Shown here in pieces: positions 42,770 to 53,208 of a stretch of 64,000 nucleotides of DNA (position 1 is the stretch's first letter; each line of letters begins with the position of its first letter). This DNA comes from Candidatus Nomurabacteria bacterium RIFOXYD2_FULL_35_12 (GTDB lineage: Bacteria; Patescibacteriota; Minisyncoccia; Phycocordibacterales; UBA9973), in the NCBI GenBank assembly GCA_001786365.1, contig MFWK01000022.1, positions 6,735 to 70,734 on the forward strand. The letters are read 5' to 3'. Both the position numbers and the translations under genes were made by a program. Under the pieces are notes generated by a model, which saw only the letters and a list, made by a program, of their open reading frames with translations, was not told the DNA's origin and did no database searches.

Positions 42770-44482
42770 CTAATATACTTCTTTTTTGTAACAACTGTCA
42801 CAGTAAATAATTTCTGGTCTGTCGGGAGCATAGGAAGTTTCAAATTCATTTTTGCATCCTTGGTTCATACACTTCCTGTGATAAAGTTTTGGTGGGTTTA
42901 ATATTTCTATTCTTTCCATATGTCTACAATTTGGACAAAGTTTTGGTAATGGCACTTCTAATATTTTAGAAATGTTTAATTCATTTTGAATTATACGAAA
43001 AGCAGTGGTGCATTTATGATTACAATCACCATTATGTTCGCATTGTATTATTTCTTTTAAAATATTATCGTCAGCATTTTTTATTACTGGTAGTTTATCA
43101 AAAGTAATTGTCGGCTTATAATTTTTTACTTCAGGCTCTTTATACTTATATCCTTTTCTTAAAATTTCTTCTTTAGTTAATGGAAAATATTCTGAAACCA
43201 CCGAATCATTATAAGCGAAAGGAATAATTTCAAATGGAAAAAATTCTCCATATTTGTATATTCTCCCTTTTTTATCAATAAAAGGCATCTCTTCCATACT
43301 TTTTTTAATTTTAAGTACAAATTCATCATATTCTTCTTTACTATATTGTGTATTTAAAATACAATATTGCTTTTTACGTAATCCAGCACAAGCAAAAAGA
43401 TACTCAGAATTATAACAATCATCAGAATATTCAACATTGTGAGAATAATAAACTCTGGTAGAAAATTTCACTCTATTATCTCCAAAACCGCTATGTACTT
43501 CACAGCATTCTGTTGACCCGAGGCCCACATGGTCAATATCAAAACAATCCTTTGAATTTGTCCCTGCACAGAAAAAAACGTAATTCATATTTTCACCATC
43601 GGGAACAAGAAAAGCATGATGACAGTCTTTGACATTCTCCAAATTATCACCAGTAGAATTAATTATATTTTTTATGTTTGCGTATTTTCTTGGAAAATTT
43701 AAAGAATGTTGCCAAAATTCTTTTTTCATTTTTTCCAGACTTTCTCGGTCTGATAAATTCATTTCTTTTACTCTTCTTTCATACTCGTCTTTTGAATATT
43801 GTATATTAAAAATACAGTGAGTTTTACCAACTAAATTTGTACACCCAACACAACTAGAGCAATTTCTGCAAGCATAAATAAACCATGAATCCATACAATT
43901 TTCCGAAAAATATCCATATTTTACTTTATAGCAATTTATTACCCGCAAAGATTCATAACAAAGCTCATTATTATGAGAAAAATCTACATCCGAAGAACTT
44001 TTTAGATAAAAATTTTGAGCAGAATAATTTGAATCCTCATAATGATGCCCGCCAAAACAAAGATAAGAATTTTTTATATAAACAATTTGATTCGTGTATT
44101 CACTGTTTTCCGCAAAATCCTGATATAACGCACGCCTAGGAATTGATTTTAAAAGTTCTCCAAGTTGTTCAAAAAAGGATCGGAAAAAATCAATTTTTTT
44201 ACCAAATTTAAATGGATCCCAATTATCTGAATTGTAACAATCAATACAGTAAACTAGATATTTTTGCTCCGGATCATACATAGAAATCACGGATTTCTTA
44301 CAAAGACCGCAATCCTGTTTATAGAGAGAACGTTCATTTCTAAAAAGCATTCTTCTCACCATCCGACACTCTGGGCACCAAGTAGGCGGAGGAACTTGGA
44401 TTTTTTCGTAAAATTTGAAATCATCCGGAAAAATTGTAAATTCTTTTTTGCAGTTTTGACAATTTTTAGTTTCAACTTTCAT
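42770..44482 (-). CDS. Cys-rich zinc-ribbon protein, copy 2
   Basis: This is a paralog of the proteins at 8002 and 46406. It starts MKVETKNCQNCKKEFTI with CPECRMVRRM near residue 38, has a Cys/Tyr/Asn-rich middle with two repeats marked by KTHCIFNIQYSKDEYE and KKQYCILNTQYSKEEYD, and a C-terminal ribbon set ending CYKKEVY. The C-terminal set includes an extra CEHNGDCNHKC loop not seen in the other copies. I place the start at 44482 because an upstream ATG at 44521 lies inside the rseP terminator hairpin. The function is unknown. Confidence 0.85.
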   Translation of the reverse strand: MKVETKNCQNCKKEFTIFPDDFKFYEKIQVPPPTWCPECRMVRRMLFRNERSLYKQDCGLCKKSVISMYDPEQKYLVYCIDCYNSDNWDPFKFGKKIDFFRSFFEQLGELLKSIPRRALYQDFAENSEYTNQIVYIKNSYLCFGGHHYEDSNYSAQNFYLKSSSDVDFSHNNELCYESLRVINCYKVKYGYFSENCMDSWFIYACRNCSSCVGCTNLVGKTHCIFNIQYSKDEYERRVKEMNLSDRESLEKMKKEFWQHSLNFPRKYANIKNIINSTGDNLENVKDCHHAFLVPDGENMNYVFFCAGTNSKDCFDIDHVGLGSTECCEVHSGFGDNRVKFSTRVYYSHNVEYSDDCYNSEYLFACAGLRKKQYCILNTQYSKEEYDEFVLKIKKSMEEMPFIDKKGRIYKYGEFFPFEIIPFAYNDSVVSEYFPLTKEEILRKGYKYKEPEVKNYKPTITFDKLPVIKNADDNILKEIIQCEHNGDCNHKCTTAFRIIQNELNISKILEVPLPKLCPNCRHMERIEILNPPKLYHRKCMNQGCKNEFETSYAPDRPEIIYCDSCYKKEVY

Positions 44483-44494
44483 AATTTTTTTTTC

Positions 44495-44532
44495 AAAAGG
44501 GCATCTCTTGGAACCATCCAAGGGATGCCCTT
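44495..44532 (-). terminator. Hairpin after rseP, probable terminator
   Basis: AAGGGCATC..CTTGG pairs with CCAAG..GATGCCCTT (about 16 bp, with one G-T pair) around a 6-base loop, followed on the minus strand by TTTTG and an A-run. It lies between the rseP stop and the next zinc-ribbon gene. The short T-run makes it a weak terminator. Confidence 0.55.
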
Positions 44533-44538
44533 GGATTC

Positions 44539-45675
44539 TTAAAACAATTTAACTATATCGTGATATGTGACAGCGAGCATCAAAATAATTAAAATACCAA
44601 AACCAATCATATTCGCAGTATTGGCAAATTTTGGATTTATGCGTGAACCTTTTATTTTTTCAATAAGTAAAAAGAAAAGTCGTCCACCGTCTAATGCTGG
44701 AAATGGCAATAAATTTATGATTGCGAGGTTCACAGAAATAAGCGCAGTAAAAGATAAAAGATAAACAAAACCGAATTGATAGGCATCACCCACGATGCCC
44801 ACCATACCGACAGGTCCAGTAACTGATGAGAAGCTTCCTTTACCCTGTATACCCTCTGCAATAAGCGTATAAAGCCCTAAAACAGTACCTTTAGTGATAA
44901 ACCAAGTTAATGACATTCCCTCTTTTAAGGCTGAAAATAGGGGTAATTTGACAGTTCCGATCATGTCCATAGATATGCCAATTTCTGGGATATTATTTGT
45001 TTTATTTATTACTGGAGTAACGACAGCTAAATTTATATTTTTGTCTTGTCCGCGTATGTATCCAACGGTTATTTCCCCGCCTGCAACGCTTTGCGTAGCA
45101 TTGCGGGCAGGTTTTTTACTATGAGATAATATAAAAGATTTCAAAGTGTCAGGATTTATATCTGAAACAGAATCTTTACCACTTGCGAGTGAAATAATTT
45201 TATCACCAGACTTAAGTCCTGCTATTTGTGCTGGAGATTTCTCTAACACAGAAACAACTGTTAAATTTATATTACTCAATTTATAACCGGCAGACTCTCC
45301 ACTCACAGAAGTTGGCAATCCAGACATAAAACCAATTGAAAATAAAAACCATGCTAATAAAAGATTCGCAAAAACCCCGGCAAATAAAACTATGGCTTGT
45401 TGCCATTTTGGTTTATTAACAAAACTCCTACTCGCATCAGGTCCAAAAGTATTTTCATCATCAGGATTCTCACCAAAAATTTTAACAAAACCACCGATAG
45501 GTAAAAGATTTAAACTATATTCAGTCTCTCCGTATTTCTTACCATAAATCTTTGGTGGAAAACCAAAACCAAATTCATCAACCCGAATACCAAACTTTTT
45601 TGCAGTAAAAAAATGCCCAAACTCATGGACCAGTACGAGGACGAGAAGTATTATTATGAAAATTAATATATTCAA
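44539..45675 (-). CDS. rseP: Site-2 membrane metalloprotease
   Basis: RseP-type M50 proteases cut membrane-bound regulators. HEFGH at 17-21 supplies two zinc ligands, and LPFPALDGGRLFF near residue 325 supplies the third (Asp). The GFVKIFGE region and a PDZ domain (about 115-215) lie between. Four membrane helices are visible. Residues ~188-200 of the PDZ domain (PARNATQSVAGGE) are encoded by a palindrome that also occurs in rplY. The length is 378. Confidence 0.93.
   Translation of the reverse strand: MNILIFIIILLVLVLVHEFGHFFTAKKFGIRVDEFGFGFPPKIYGKKYGETEYSLNLLPIGGFVKIFGENPDDENTFGPDASRSFVNKPKWQQAIVLFAGVFANLLLAWFLFSIGFMSGLPTSVSGESAGYKLSNINLTVVSVLEKSPAQIAGLKSGDKIISLASGKDSVSDINPDTLKSFILSHSKKPARNATQSVAGGEITVGYIRGQDKNINLAVVTPVINKTNNIPEIGISMDMIGTVKLPLFSALKEGMSLTWFITKGTVLGLYTLIAEGIQGKGSFSSVTGPVGMVGIVGDAYQFGFVYLLSFTALISVNLAIINLLPFPALDGGRLFFLLIEKIKGSRINPKFANTANMIGFGILIILMLAVTYHDIVKLF
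45075..45111. repeat. PARNA-type palindrome inside rseP
   Basis: CCTGCAACGCT...AGCATTGCGGGCAGG hairpin within CCCCGCCTG...GGGCAGG. It encodes KPARNATQSVAGGEI on the gene strand. The near-identical copy at 62565-62602 encodes EPARNAAHSVAGGEK in rplY, in the same frame. Confidence 0.85.
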
Positions 45676-45702
45676 TTCGTAATTCTTAATTCGTAATTAA
45701 CT

Positions 45703-46254
45703 TTACCCCATTACTTCTTTCTGTTTTTTCTCAAAACTTGCTTCTAGGTTTCTATTTGCCTCATCAATGATTTTTTGTAGTTCGTCTTTTGCTCGGAATT
45801 TTTCATCTTCGGTCAATTTTCCTGCTTTTTCTTTCTCTTCCACATCTCTCCAAATACGTTCTCGTTCTCGACGAACTGTAATTCTTTGTTCCTCTAATTT
45901 TTCTTTTAAGACTTTTACGAGGTTTTGCCTCGTTTCTGTAGTTAACTGAGGAAAAATAACTCTGATACCTAAGTCATCAGTAGCCACAGAGAGACCCAAG
46001 TTTGCAGCCACTATCGCCTTTTCAATATCTTTTACCTGACTTTTGTCCCAAGGCGTGATACGCAGAGTCTTTGAATCTTCTATGTTAATATTTGCAACAT
46101 TTTTAAGCGGAACTCGTGAGCCATATGACTCTACTGATACTCCGTCTAGAACCATAGGCGACGCACGGCCTATATTTAACTGACCGTATTCTTTAGTCAA
46201 AAATTTCCCTACTTTTTTTAACTCTGTTTTAAATTGTGAAAAGTTGTATTGCAT
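45703..46254 (-). CDS. frr: Ribosome recycling factor
   Basis: It splits post-termination ribosomes together with EF-G. GRASPMVLDGVSVESYGSRVPL near residue 28, RITPWDKSQVKDIEKAI and the C-terminal helix segments (RRERERIWRDVEEKEKAGKLTEDEKFRAKDELQ) are characteristic. Its 183 residues match the usual ~185. The ATG is the end of a CCCGTTAGA-family palindrome, and no Shine-Dalgarno is visible. It lies 27 bases upstream of rseP. Confidence 0.96.
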   Translation of the reverse strand: MQYNFSQFKTELKKVGKFLTKEYGQLNIGRASPMVLDGVSVESYGSRVPLKNVANINIEDSKTLRITPWDKSQVKDIEKAIVAANLGLSVATDDLGIRVIFPQLTTETRQNLVKVLKEKLEEQRITVRRERERIWRDVEEKEKAGKLTEDEKFRAKDELQKIIDEANRNLEASFEKKQKEVMG

Positions 46255-46377
46255 CCCGTTAGAGATAGAGAATCTTTAGATTCTCGTAATTTTATTTAAT
46301 AATTCGACAAAACATACTATCATTATTATTTACATACCCGTTTGATTTTTTAACAATATGATCTCTAACGGGATTGC
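46251..46377. repeat. CCCGTTAGA-family palindrome ending at the frr start codon
   Basis: GCATCCCGTTAGAGAT pairs with ATCTCTAACGGGATTGC around about 90 AT-rich bases that hold further short hairpins (AGAATCTTTAGATTCT). On the gene strand the right end reads TCTCTAACGGG-ATG, as in topA and mreB. Confidence 0.85.
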
Positions 46378-46405
46378 ATATTTCCATTGTAGCACTATTT
46401 TTCAT

Positions 46406-48088
46406 TTAGTAAACCTCTTGCTGATAGCATTTCTCACAAAAAATTATCTCTGACCGGTCTGGAGAATATGGTGTCTCAAATTTATTTTTACATCCACCCT
46501 TCATACATTTCCTATGCCAAAGTTTATTTGGTCCCCTATTTTTAAATCGTCTTGTATGTCTACACTCAGGGCAATTTCGCGGAATCGGTATATTCATTCT
46601 TTTATAAAAAATAAGTTCGTCTGTAATTATCCGATAATTTTTTTCACATTCTATGCATACAAAAACTTCTTTATTCACGTCAAAATCTTTTGGTAATTCC
46701 AAAATAGAATCTGGAAAATTTTTCCAATCTATGGTTTCTTTACCAAAAGTGCCACGTGATGTGTCTTCCCATTTAAATCCTTGTTTTAGAGCTTCTTCTT
46801 TATTTAATGGAAACTCATCCATTACCGAAGATTCATTGTATCCAAGCGGAGCAAATTCTTTAGGGAAAAATTCCCCATAAATTCCTTCCTTTTTCATTTT
46901 CTCAATAATTTCAACGCGCAATTTCTCATATTCTTCTTTTGTGTATTGCTTATTTAAAATGCAATAAGAGCCTTGAATCAAACCTGCACACCCAAAACAA
47001 TTATTAGAATTAGGACAATTTAAACAATATTCCATAAAATTAGATTCCCAACAATAATAACTGCAAATCACATTAGCGCATTGCATTCCAATGTTTAAAG
47101 AGTTGTAAATTAGTTCAGCTGTACGTCCGGCAGTATTACAATCCATACAATTTTTTGCTTCACGCCAAACATGAATAGAATAAGCATTATCTTCCGCATC
47201 ATAAGAATGAAAACAATGCTTATTATTTCTAACATTCTTCATATAATTACCCGTAGAATTGACAGCATTTGTAATTTCCGCAAATTTTCTGGGCTTGTCT
47301 TTAATAAAATCTGCGAATTCTTTTTTAAAACTCTCAACACCAGAATAAGTGTCTAGCTTAAAAGATTTTAATTTTTTCTCGTATTCTTCTTTTGTGTATG
47401 GTTTATTAAAAATATGATATTTTTGTTCCCTTAAATTTATACATCCAAGACAGCTTGTACATCCCCTACAATCAAGCAGAAAAAAACTATCTAGACAGTT
47501 GTAACAACCTTTTGACCAACGCAAAGAATGACAATCATAACAATCGTCGACTTCATAAGAAAGTTCAACTTGATTCGTAAAAGAACAATCTGTTAAATCT
47601 TTTGAAAGCTGTATCCAATAGCAGTTCGTGCAATTTTCATTGTTAGAAGATTCCATAATCATGTAACAATTTTTTGTATCAGCAGTATGGTTAAGATATT
47701 CAGAATTAACACTGTTCATATGGACGAGAGCAGGTTTTGGAACTTTCTGCCACAATTCATTGAACTGCTCAAAAAAAGATTTTTTAGGATTATATTCCAA
47801 CGCATAATCTTTACCCTGCAAATCATCACTACGCCAACATTTGTGACACCATACGGGATAAGTCTTGTTGGCGCTAAACATAGAGATGGTGTTTTTTTTA
47901 CAATTATCGCAGACACGTTTATATAGAAACCTTTCATTCCTAAAAATTAGCCGAAGCTGTGAACGGCACTCTGGACAAAGCTTTGGTGGAAGTACTCCCA
48001 TCTTTTCATAAAATCCAAAGTCATTCGGCTCTATAGTAAAGTATTTTTTGCAGTTCTGACATATTTTATTTTCTACTATATACGCCAT
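46406..48088 (-). CDS. Cys-rich zinc-ribbon protein, copy 3
   Basis: Third paralog of the 8002 and 42770 genes, 560 residues. It starts MAYIVENKICQNCKKYFTI with CPECRSQLR near residue 38. The middle is Cys/Asn-rich with repeats marked by EQKYHIFNKPYTKEEYE and QGSYCILNKQYTKEEYE. The C-terminal ribbons (CIEC, CPECRHTRR, CEKC) end CYQQEVY. It lies between holB and the frr leader on the same strand. The conserved YDRSE/PDRSEIIFC tail and both ribbon sets suggest a metal- or nucleic-acid-binding role, which is inference only. Confidence 0.85.
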   Translation of the reverse strand: MAYIVENKICQNCKKYFTIEPNDFGFYEKMGVLPPKLCPECRSQLRLIFRNERFLYKRVCDNCKKNTISMFSANKTYPVWCHKCWRSDDLQGKDYALEYNPKKSFFEQFNELWQKVPKPALVHMNSVNSEYLNHTADTKNCYMIMESSNNENCTNCYWIQLSKDLTDCSFTNQVELSYEVDDCYDCHSLRWSKGCYNCLDSFFLLDCRGCTSCLGCINLREQKYHIFNKPYTKEEYEKKLKSFKLDTYSGVESFKKEFADFIKDKPRKFAEITNAVNSTGNYMKNVRNNKHCFHSYDAEDNAYSIHVWREAKNCMDCNTAGRTAELIYNSLNIGMQCANVICSYYCWESNFMEYCLNCPNSNNCFGCAGLIQGSYCILNKQYTKEEYEKLRVEIIEKMKKEGIYGEFFPKEFAPLGYNESSVMDEFPLNKEEALKQGFKWEDTSRGTFGKETIDWKNFPDSILELPKDFDVNKEVFVCIECEKNYRIITDELIFYKRMNIPIPRNCPECRHTRRFKNRGPNKLWHRKCMKGGCKNKFETPYSPDRSEIIFCEKCYQQEVY

Positions 48089-48103
48089 GGCTGATATATA
48101 ATT

Positions 48104-48826
48104 TTATAATTTTTCTGGAATAATCAAAGCTACTGATTCCATCAAAGTTTTAGCTGAACTTCCCGGCATACGCAAAAACTCGCGAACTTTGAAAATATGC
48201 TCAAAAATTCTAGTGTCAAGGGGCATCCTTGACATCTTGCTATGTAAAACGGATTCTAGTGTGTTTAAGAGCTTTAGGGCTTTTGAACGATTAGATTCTA
48301 TACTTATTTCTTCCTCACTTTCCTCTTCTTTCTTTGGTAATAATTCTTTTATAAAATCAATCCTTCTTTGCAAAGGCATATTTATAAATTTCTCCCCGAC
48401 GTTTTCAGTCGGGGCCCCGACCTCTTCGAGCGTCGGGGCTGCCTTTATTAAATAAAATCTAGAAACTAAAGTTTTTAAAAGAGTATTAATATCTGGCACC
48501 ACAAGAAAAAAATGCGTATTTTCTATCGGCTCTTCAAACATTTTCAATAAAACATTTTGCGCATCTAAAGAAAAACTATTTACACTAATCACAAATACTT
48601 TTTTAAAAGAAGAAAAAGCTTTGTTGGTAGACATTGAGCGTAAATCAAAAGCCTCATCAATTTTAAAATTATCTATCGAAATATGGCAAAAATCAGGATT
48701 GCCAGAAGTTTTTATATCTAAACTTTCACAAAATTCTAAAATCTCAGGCACAACTTTTTCCCTATCTCCTTCTATGAGGTATGCATGATGCAAATTATCT
48801 TTATTTAAATGCCTAGCTAAGTTCAT
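48104..48826 (-). CDS. holB: DNA polymerase III delta'-like clamp-loader subunit
   Basis: The 240-residue protein resembles delta'/DnaX-type AAA+ domains: HHAYLIEGD at residues 13-21 replaces a working P-loop, VFVISVNSFSLDAQNVLLKMFEEPIENTHFFLV is the delta' motif region (DAQNxLLKxLEEP), and VSRF follows where SRC is usual. Residues ~129-144 (PTLEEVGAPTENVGE) come from a double-hairpin palindrome. The lack of a Walker A motif is normal for delta'. The gene is downstream of mreB with a large palindromic spacer. Confidence 0.8.
   Translation of the reverse strand: MNLARHLNKDNLHHAYLIEGDREKVVPEILEFCESLDIKTSGNPDFCHISIDNFKIDEAFDLRSMSTNKAFSSFKKVFVISVNSFSLDAQNVLLKMFEEPIENTHFFLVVPDINTLLKTLVSRFYLIKAAPTLEEVGAPTENVGEKFINMPLQRRIDFIKELLPKKEEESEEEISIESNRSKALKLLNTLESVLHSKMSRMPLDTRIFEHIFKVREFLRMPGSSAKTLMESVALIIPEKL
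48393..48440. repeat. GACG/GTCGGGG double hairpin inside holB
   Basis: CCCCGACgttttcaGTCGGGG followed by CCCCGACctcttcgagcGTCGGGG. It encodes APTLEEVGAPTENVGE. Related copies are at 53477-53522 (in atpG) and 57045-57090 (between atpB and atpE). Confidence 0.85.
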
Positions 48827-48854
48827 AAAGTTATAAAGTTCTTAAGGTTGTAAA

Positions 48855-49011
48855 GTTTGAAAAATTAAATAGTTCTTAAGAAAAGCCTTGCGCAGGAGCT
48901 TAGAAAATAAATGAGGTAATCCGAATATTATTTTCTTGAGCGACGAGCAGTTCGCTGGCGAAGCTTCGCCAGATAGATTGCTTTTCGAGAGAAGCTATTT
49001 AGTTTTTCAAA
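48855..49011. repeat. 157-bp multi-stem element between mreB and holB
   Basis: An outer stem of about 30 bp (TTTGAAAAATTAAATAG..AAAAGC / GCTTTTC..CTATTTAGTTTTTCAAA) encloses GCTTAGAAAATAA/TTATTTTCTTGAGC and the hairpin GCTGGCGAAGCTTCGCCAG. The core GCCTTGCGCAGGAGCTTAG and GAGCGACGAGCAGTTCGCTG is shared nearly word for word with 56651-56807. Confidence 0.85.
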
Positions 49012-49014
49012 GAA

Positions 49015-50028
49015 CTACTTTTTGCTTAAAACTGTTTTTTTATACACGTCCAAATGATCGAGAGCTATACCTGTGCCTTTTACTACACAGAAAAGAGGAT
49101 CCTCAGCCAAAGCAGCCTTTACTCCAGTCTTTCTATAAACCAAATCAGTGAAATTTCGAAGTTGAGAAGAACCTCCAGTCATGATTATTCCTTGATCAAT
49201 AATATCTGAGGCTAATTCTGGCGGAGTTTCTTGCAATACATCTTTGATAGCTTGAATTATTTGTTTTAGTTCTCCATCTATCGCTTTGACTATTTCATTT
49301 GTTCCCACTCGCGCTGACCTAGGCAAGCCTTGAATAAAATCCCTACCTTTTATCGTCACACTGAGCTCTTCTTCTAAAAGCACCGCTGCACCGATTTTAA
49401 TTTTTACTTCTTCGGCTGTCCTATCACCGATAGCTAAGTTAAAAGTTTTTTTAATATAATCAGCTATAGCGCCATCTATTTTATTTCCAGCGCACTTTAC
49501 TGATTTAGAGGCCACAATTCCGCCAAGCGAAATGACTGCTACGTCTGTCGTGCCCCCACCTATGTCCACAACCATATGCCCTTTCGATTCATAAATTGGA
49601 ATTCCCGCGCCGATGGCTGCTAAGATAGGCTCTTTGACTACATAAGCATTCTTTGCACCAGCGCGAATTGCAGCTTCTATGACTGCTCGCCTCTCTGTAC
49701 TCGTGACTCCTGCAGGAACCGAAACCATCACATCCGGTTTGAAAAAATTAAATTTCCCCATCGCTTTATTTATAAAATAACGAAGCATTGCCTCAGTCAC
49801 ACGATAATCTGCTATGACTCCATCTTTCATCGGGCAATAAGTAATGATAGATTCTGGGGTCTTTCCAATCATATCTTTGGCTTCAAAACCAATAGCTAGA
49901 ATTTTATTGTCTTGTTCAGAAACCGCTACAACAGAAGGCTCGTTTAGAATAATTCCTTTTCCAGGTAAAAAGACCAAAGTATTGGCTGTTCCTAAATCTA
50001 TGCCTAGTTTTTTCGTAAAAATACCCAT
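49015..50028 (-). CDS. mreB: Rod-shape actin-like protein MreB
   Basis: This bacterial actin guides cell-wall synthesis. The phosphate-1 motif KKLGIDLGTANTLVF is at the start, then VSVPAGVTSTERRAVIEAA, VDIGGGTTDVAVISLGG (phosphate-2) and IIMTGGSSQLRNF (adenosine). The 337-residue length is typical. The ATG adjoins a CCCGTTTAGAAG palindrome. No mreC/D genes are adjacent. Its presence fits the peptidoglycan genes (murA-like, ddl, alr, glmS) in this window. Confidence 0.96.
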   Translation of the reverse strand: MGIFTKKLGIDLGTANTLVFLPGKGIILNEPSVVAVSEQDNKILAIGFEAKDMIGKTPESIITYCPMKDGVIADYRVTEAMLRYFINKAMGKFNFFKPDVMVSVPAGVTSTERRAVIEAAIRAGAKNAYVVKEPILAAIGAGIPIYESKGHMVVDIGGGTTDVAVISLGGIVASKSVKCAGNKIDGAIADYIKKTFNLAIGDRTAEEVKIKIGAAVLLEEELSVTIKGRDFIQGLPRSARVGTNEIVKAIDGELKQIIQAIKDVLQETPPELASDIIDQGIIMTGGSSQLRNFTDLVYRKTGVKAALAEDPLFCVVKGTGIALDHLDVYKKTVLSKK

Positions 50029-50147
50029 CCCGTTTAGAAGCAGGTCGCGGTCAACAAACCTCGACTTTGCTTAGTTATGTTATTAAATTTTTTATCTTTT
50101 ATAAACATGATTCTTATATAAAACTGCGACCGTGGCTTCTAACGGGA
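50027..50147. repeat. CCCGTTTAGAAG-family palindrome ending at the mreB start codon
   Basis: CCCGTTTAGAAGCAGGTCGC pairs with GCGACCGTGGCTTCTAACGGG (a G-insertion in one arm) around about 75 AT-rich bases. On the gene strand the arm reads GACCTGCTTCTAAACGGG and is followed directly by ATG. Confidence 0.85.
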
Positions 50148-50188
50148 CCCATGAGCCTATGTTATCATATTTATGTTAAAATCAAAGA

Positions 50189-50524
50189 ATGGATGACGAA
50201 GAAAAAAATGATATAGAAAACAATCTCAAAAACCCATTTATAGGATATTTGGCAAATTTAAAGAAACATAAACAAGCCATAAACCCTGTTCATGAAATTG
50301 TAAATTGCTATTATAAAATGAATGGCTGGGAAAAAATGCCAAAAGATTTTTATACCGGTAGATATGCTTATAATAAGCTCGCGAAAGAAGCAAAAATGCT
50401 CTACCAAGCTTGTAATGAAGTTTTAGATGATGCTATTTGGGCTTTAGACAAAATGAAATACCTCGCCGAGAAAGGCAAATTCGACTGGTCTATAATCACC
50501 TGTTTGAAACACAAATTAAAATAG
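50189..50524 (+). CDS. Conserved hypothetical protein
   Basis: A 111-residue soluble protein (MDDEEKNDIENNLKNPFIGY...) with probable long helices and a Trp/Tyr-rich middle (YYKMNGWEKMPKDFYTGRYAYNKLAKEAKML). It has no recognised domain. It stands alone on the plus strand between two minus-strand transcription units, convergent with rsmI by one base. The pattern of codon use is like its neighbours, so it is likely real. Confidence 0.6.
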   Translation: MDDEEKNDIENNLKNPFIGYLANLKKHKQAINPVHEIVNCYYKMNGWEKMPKDFYTGRYAYNKLAKEAKMLYQACNEVLDDAIWALDKMKYLAEKGKFDWSIITCLKHKLK

Positions 50525-50525
50525 T

Positions 50526-51230
50526 TTAAGAAACAATTACTGTAAATTCCCCTCTTTGCTTGTCAGGATTTTTATTGAAATATTCTAAAATTTCGTGTGG
50601 TAAACCAGTTTTAAATTCTTCATAGATTTTTGTCAATTCGCGAGCTACGCAGACTTTTTTATGAGGGCAAAATTCAACAAGCGATGCTAATGTTTTTAAA
50701 ATTCTGTGAGGAGATTCATAAAATACCATCGTGCGTTCAGAAATTGCTATTTCTTTAAATAAAGTTTCTCTGCCTTTCTTGTGCGGAAGAAAACCAAGAA
50801 AAGTAAATTCATGAATAGGCATTCCTGATGCAGAAAGCGCGGCAATAACGGCTGAAGCTCCAGGGATTGGAATCACTTGAACTTCTTCATTGGTAAATTT
50901 TTCTTTTATTCTAGAAACGAGCATTGAGCCCGGGTCTGATATTGTGGGAGTGCCAGCATCAGAAACCAATGCAACATTTTTCCCGTCGTATAATAATTTA
51001 AAAATTTTATCTAATTTCTCATTCTTTCCGAGTTTATAATCAGCTCCAGCTACATCGTCAGACGGATAGCTCATCGTTTCTTTATTTATTTCATATTTAT
51101 TTAAAATTTTCTTTGTCTCTCGCGTATCTTCACACAATATCAAATCCACGCTTTTAAGCGTCTCGATAGCTCGGAGTGTGATGTCTCCCATATTTCCTAT
51201 CGGCGTCGCCACAACATAAAATTTAGACAT
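50526..51230 (-). CDS. rsmI: 16S rRNA (cytidine-1402-2'-O)-methyltransferase
   Basis: It methylates C1402 in the decoding centre. FYVVATPIGNMGDITLRAIETLKSVDLILCEDTRET at the start, LVSDAGTPTISDPGSMLV, IPGASAVIAALSASGM and FLGFLPHKKGRE are all diagnostic. The 234-residue length is near that of the N-terminal tetrapyrrole-methylase core (a ~280 form with a C-terminal extension is usual). It follows atpC by 5 bases at the end of the ATP synthase run. Confidence 0.95.
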   Translation of the reverse strand: MSKFYVVATPIGNMGDITLRAIETLKSVDLILCEDTRETKKILNKYEINKETMSYPSDDVAGADYKLGKNEKLDKIFKLLYDGKNVALVSDAGTPTISDPGSMLVSRIKEKFTNEEVQVIPIPGASAVIAALSASGMPIHEFTFLGFLPHKKGRETLFKEIAISERTMVFYESPHRILKTLASLVEFCPHKKVCVARELTKIYEEFKTGLPHEILEYFNKNPDKQRGEFTVIVS

Positions 51231-51235
51231 AAATT

Positions 51236-51682
51236 TTATTTCCTATACTTTCTAGTTCTCCACTTGTCTGCAATCTTAACACGAGTGAGTGAACGTTCGA
51301 GTTCAGCTTCAAAATGCTCAAAGTCCACATGGTCTTTGTTTTCCATTTGTTTTTCCAATTCAATAGCACGAGCTTTTGCTTTTTCTATTTTTTCATCTGA
51401 AATTTCAGACACATGTTCGGCAAAGTCCGCCAAAATAGCGACTTCGGTAATTTTATTTTCACCTTGTTTTATTTCCATAAACCCTCCAGCAACTGCCATC
51501 GGAACATGTTCACCATTTACGACAGCCACAATATCTCCAGATGCAAGACCTGCAATGAGTGGAATATGTTCCGGCAAAATGGTTATCTCACCTTCCGTAG
51601 TAGGCAAAGTGACTTGATCTACCATTTCTTCCAGAACTAGTCTTTCTGGGGTGATTATTTTAAGTTTTAATTGTTTTGACAT
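51236..51682 (-). CDS. atpC: F-type ATP synthase epsilon subunit
   Basis: It is the central-stalk regulatory subunit. The N-terminal beta sandwich reads LKIITPERLVLEEMVDQVTLPTTEGEITILPEHIPLIAGLASGDI, and a helical C-terminal part (about 85-148) is rich in Glu, Ala and Arg. The C-terminal helix pair can damp ATP hydrolysis in other bacteria. The 148-residue length is slightly long. A 121-bp palindrome separates it from atpD. Confidence 0.94.
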   Translation of the reverse strand: MSKQLKLKIITPERLVLEEMVDQVTLPTTEGEITILPEHIPLIAGLASGDIVAVVNGEHVPMAVAGGFMEIKQGENKITEVAILADFAEHVSEISDEKIEKAKARAIELEKQMENKDHVDFEHFEAELERSLTRVKIADKWRTRKYRK

Positions 51683-51692
51683 AAATTTTTGA

Positions 51693-53208
<1,516 letters not shown>

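Noticed and set aside
44483..44521. 13-residue N-terminal extension of zinc-ribbon copy 2
   Set aside because: It lies in the hairpin after rseP, and the two paralogs start at the position equivalent to 44482.
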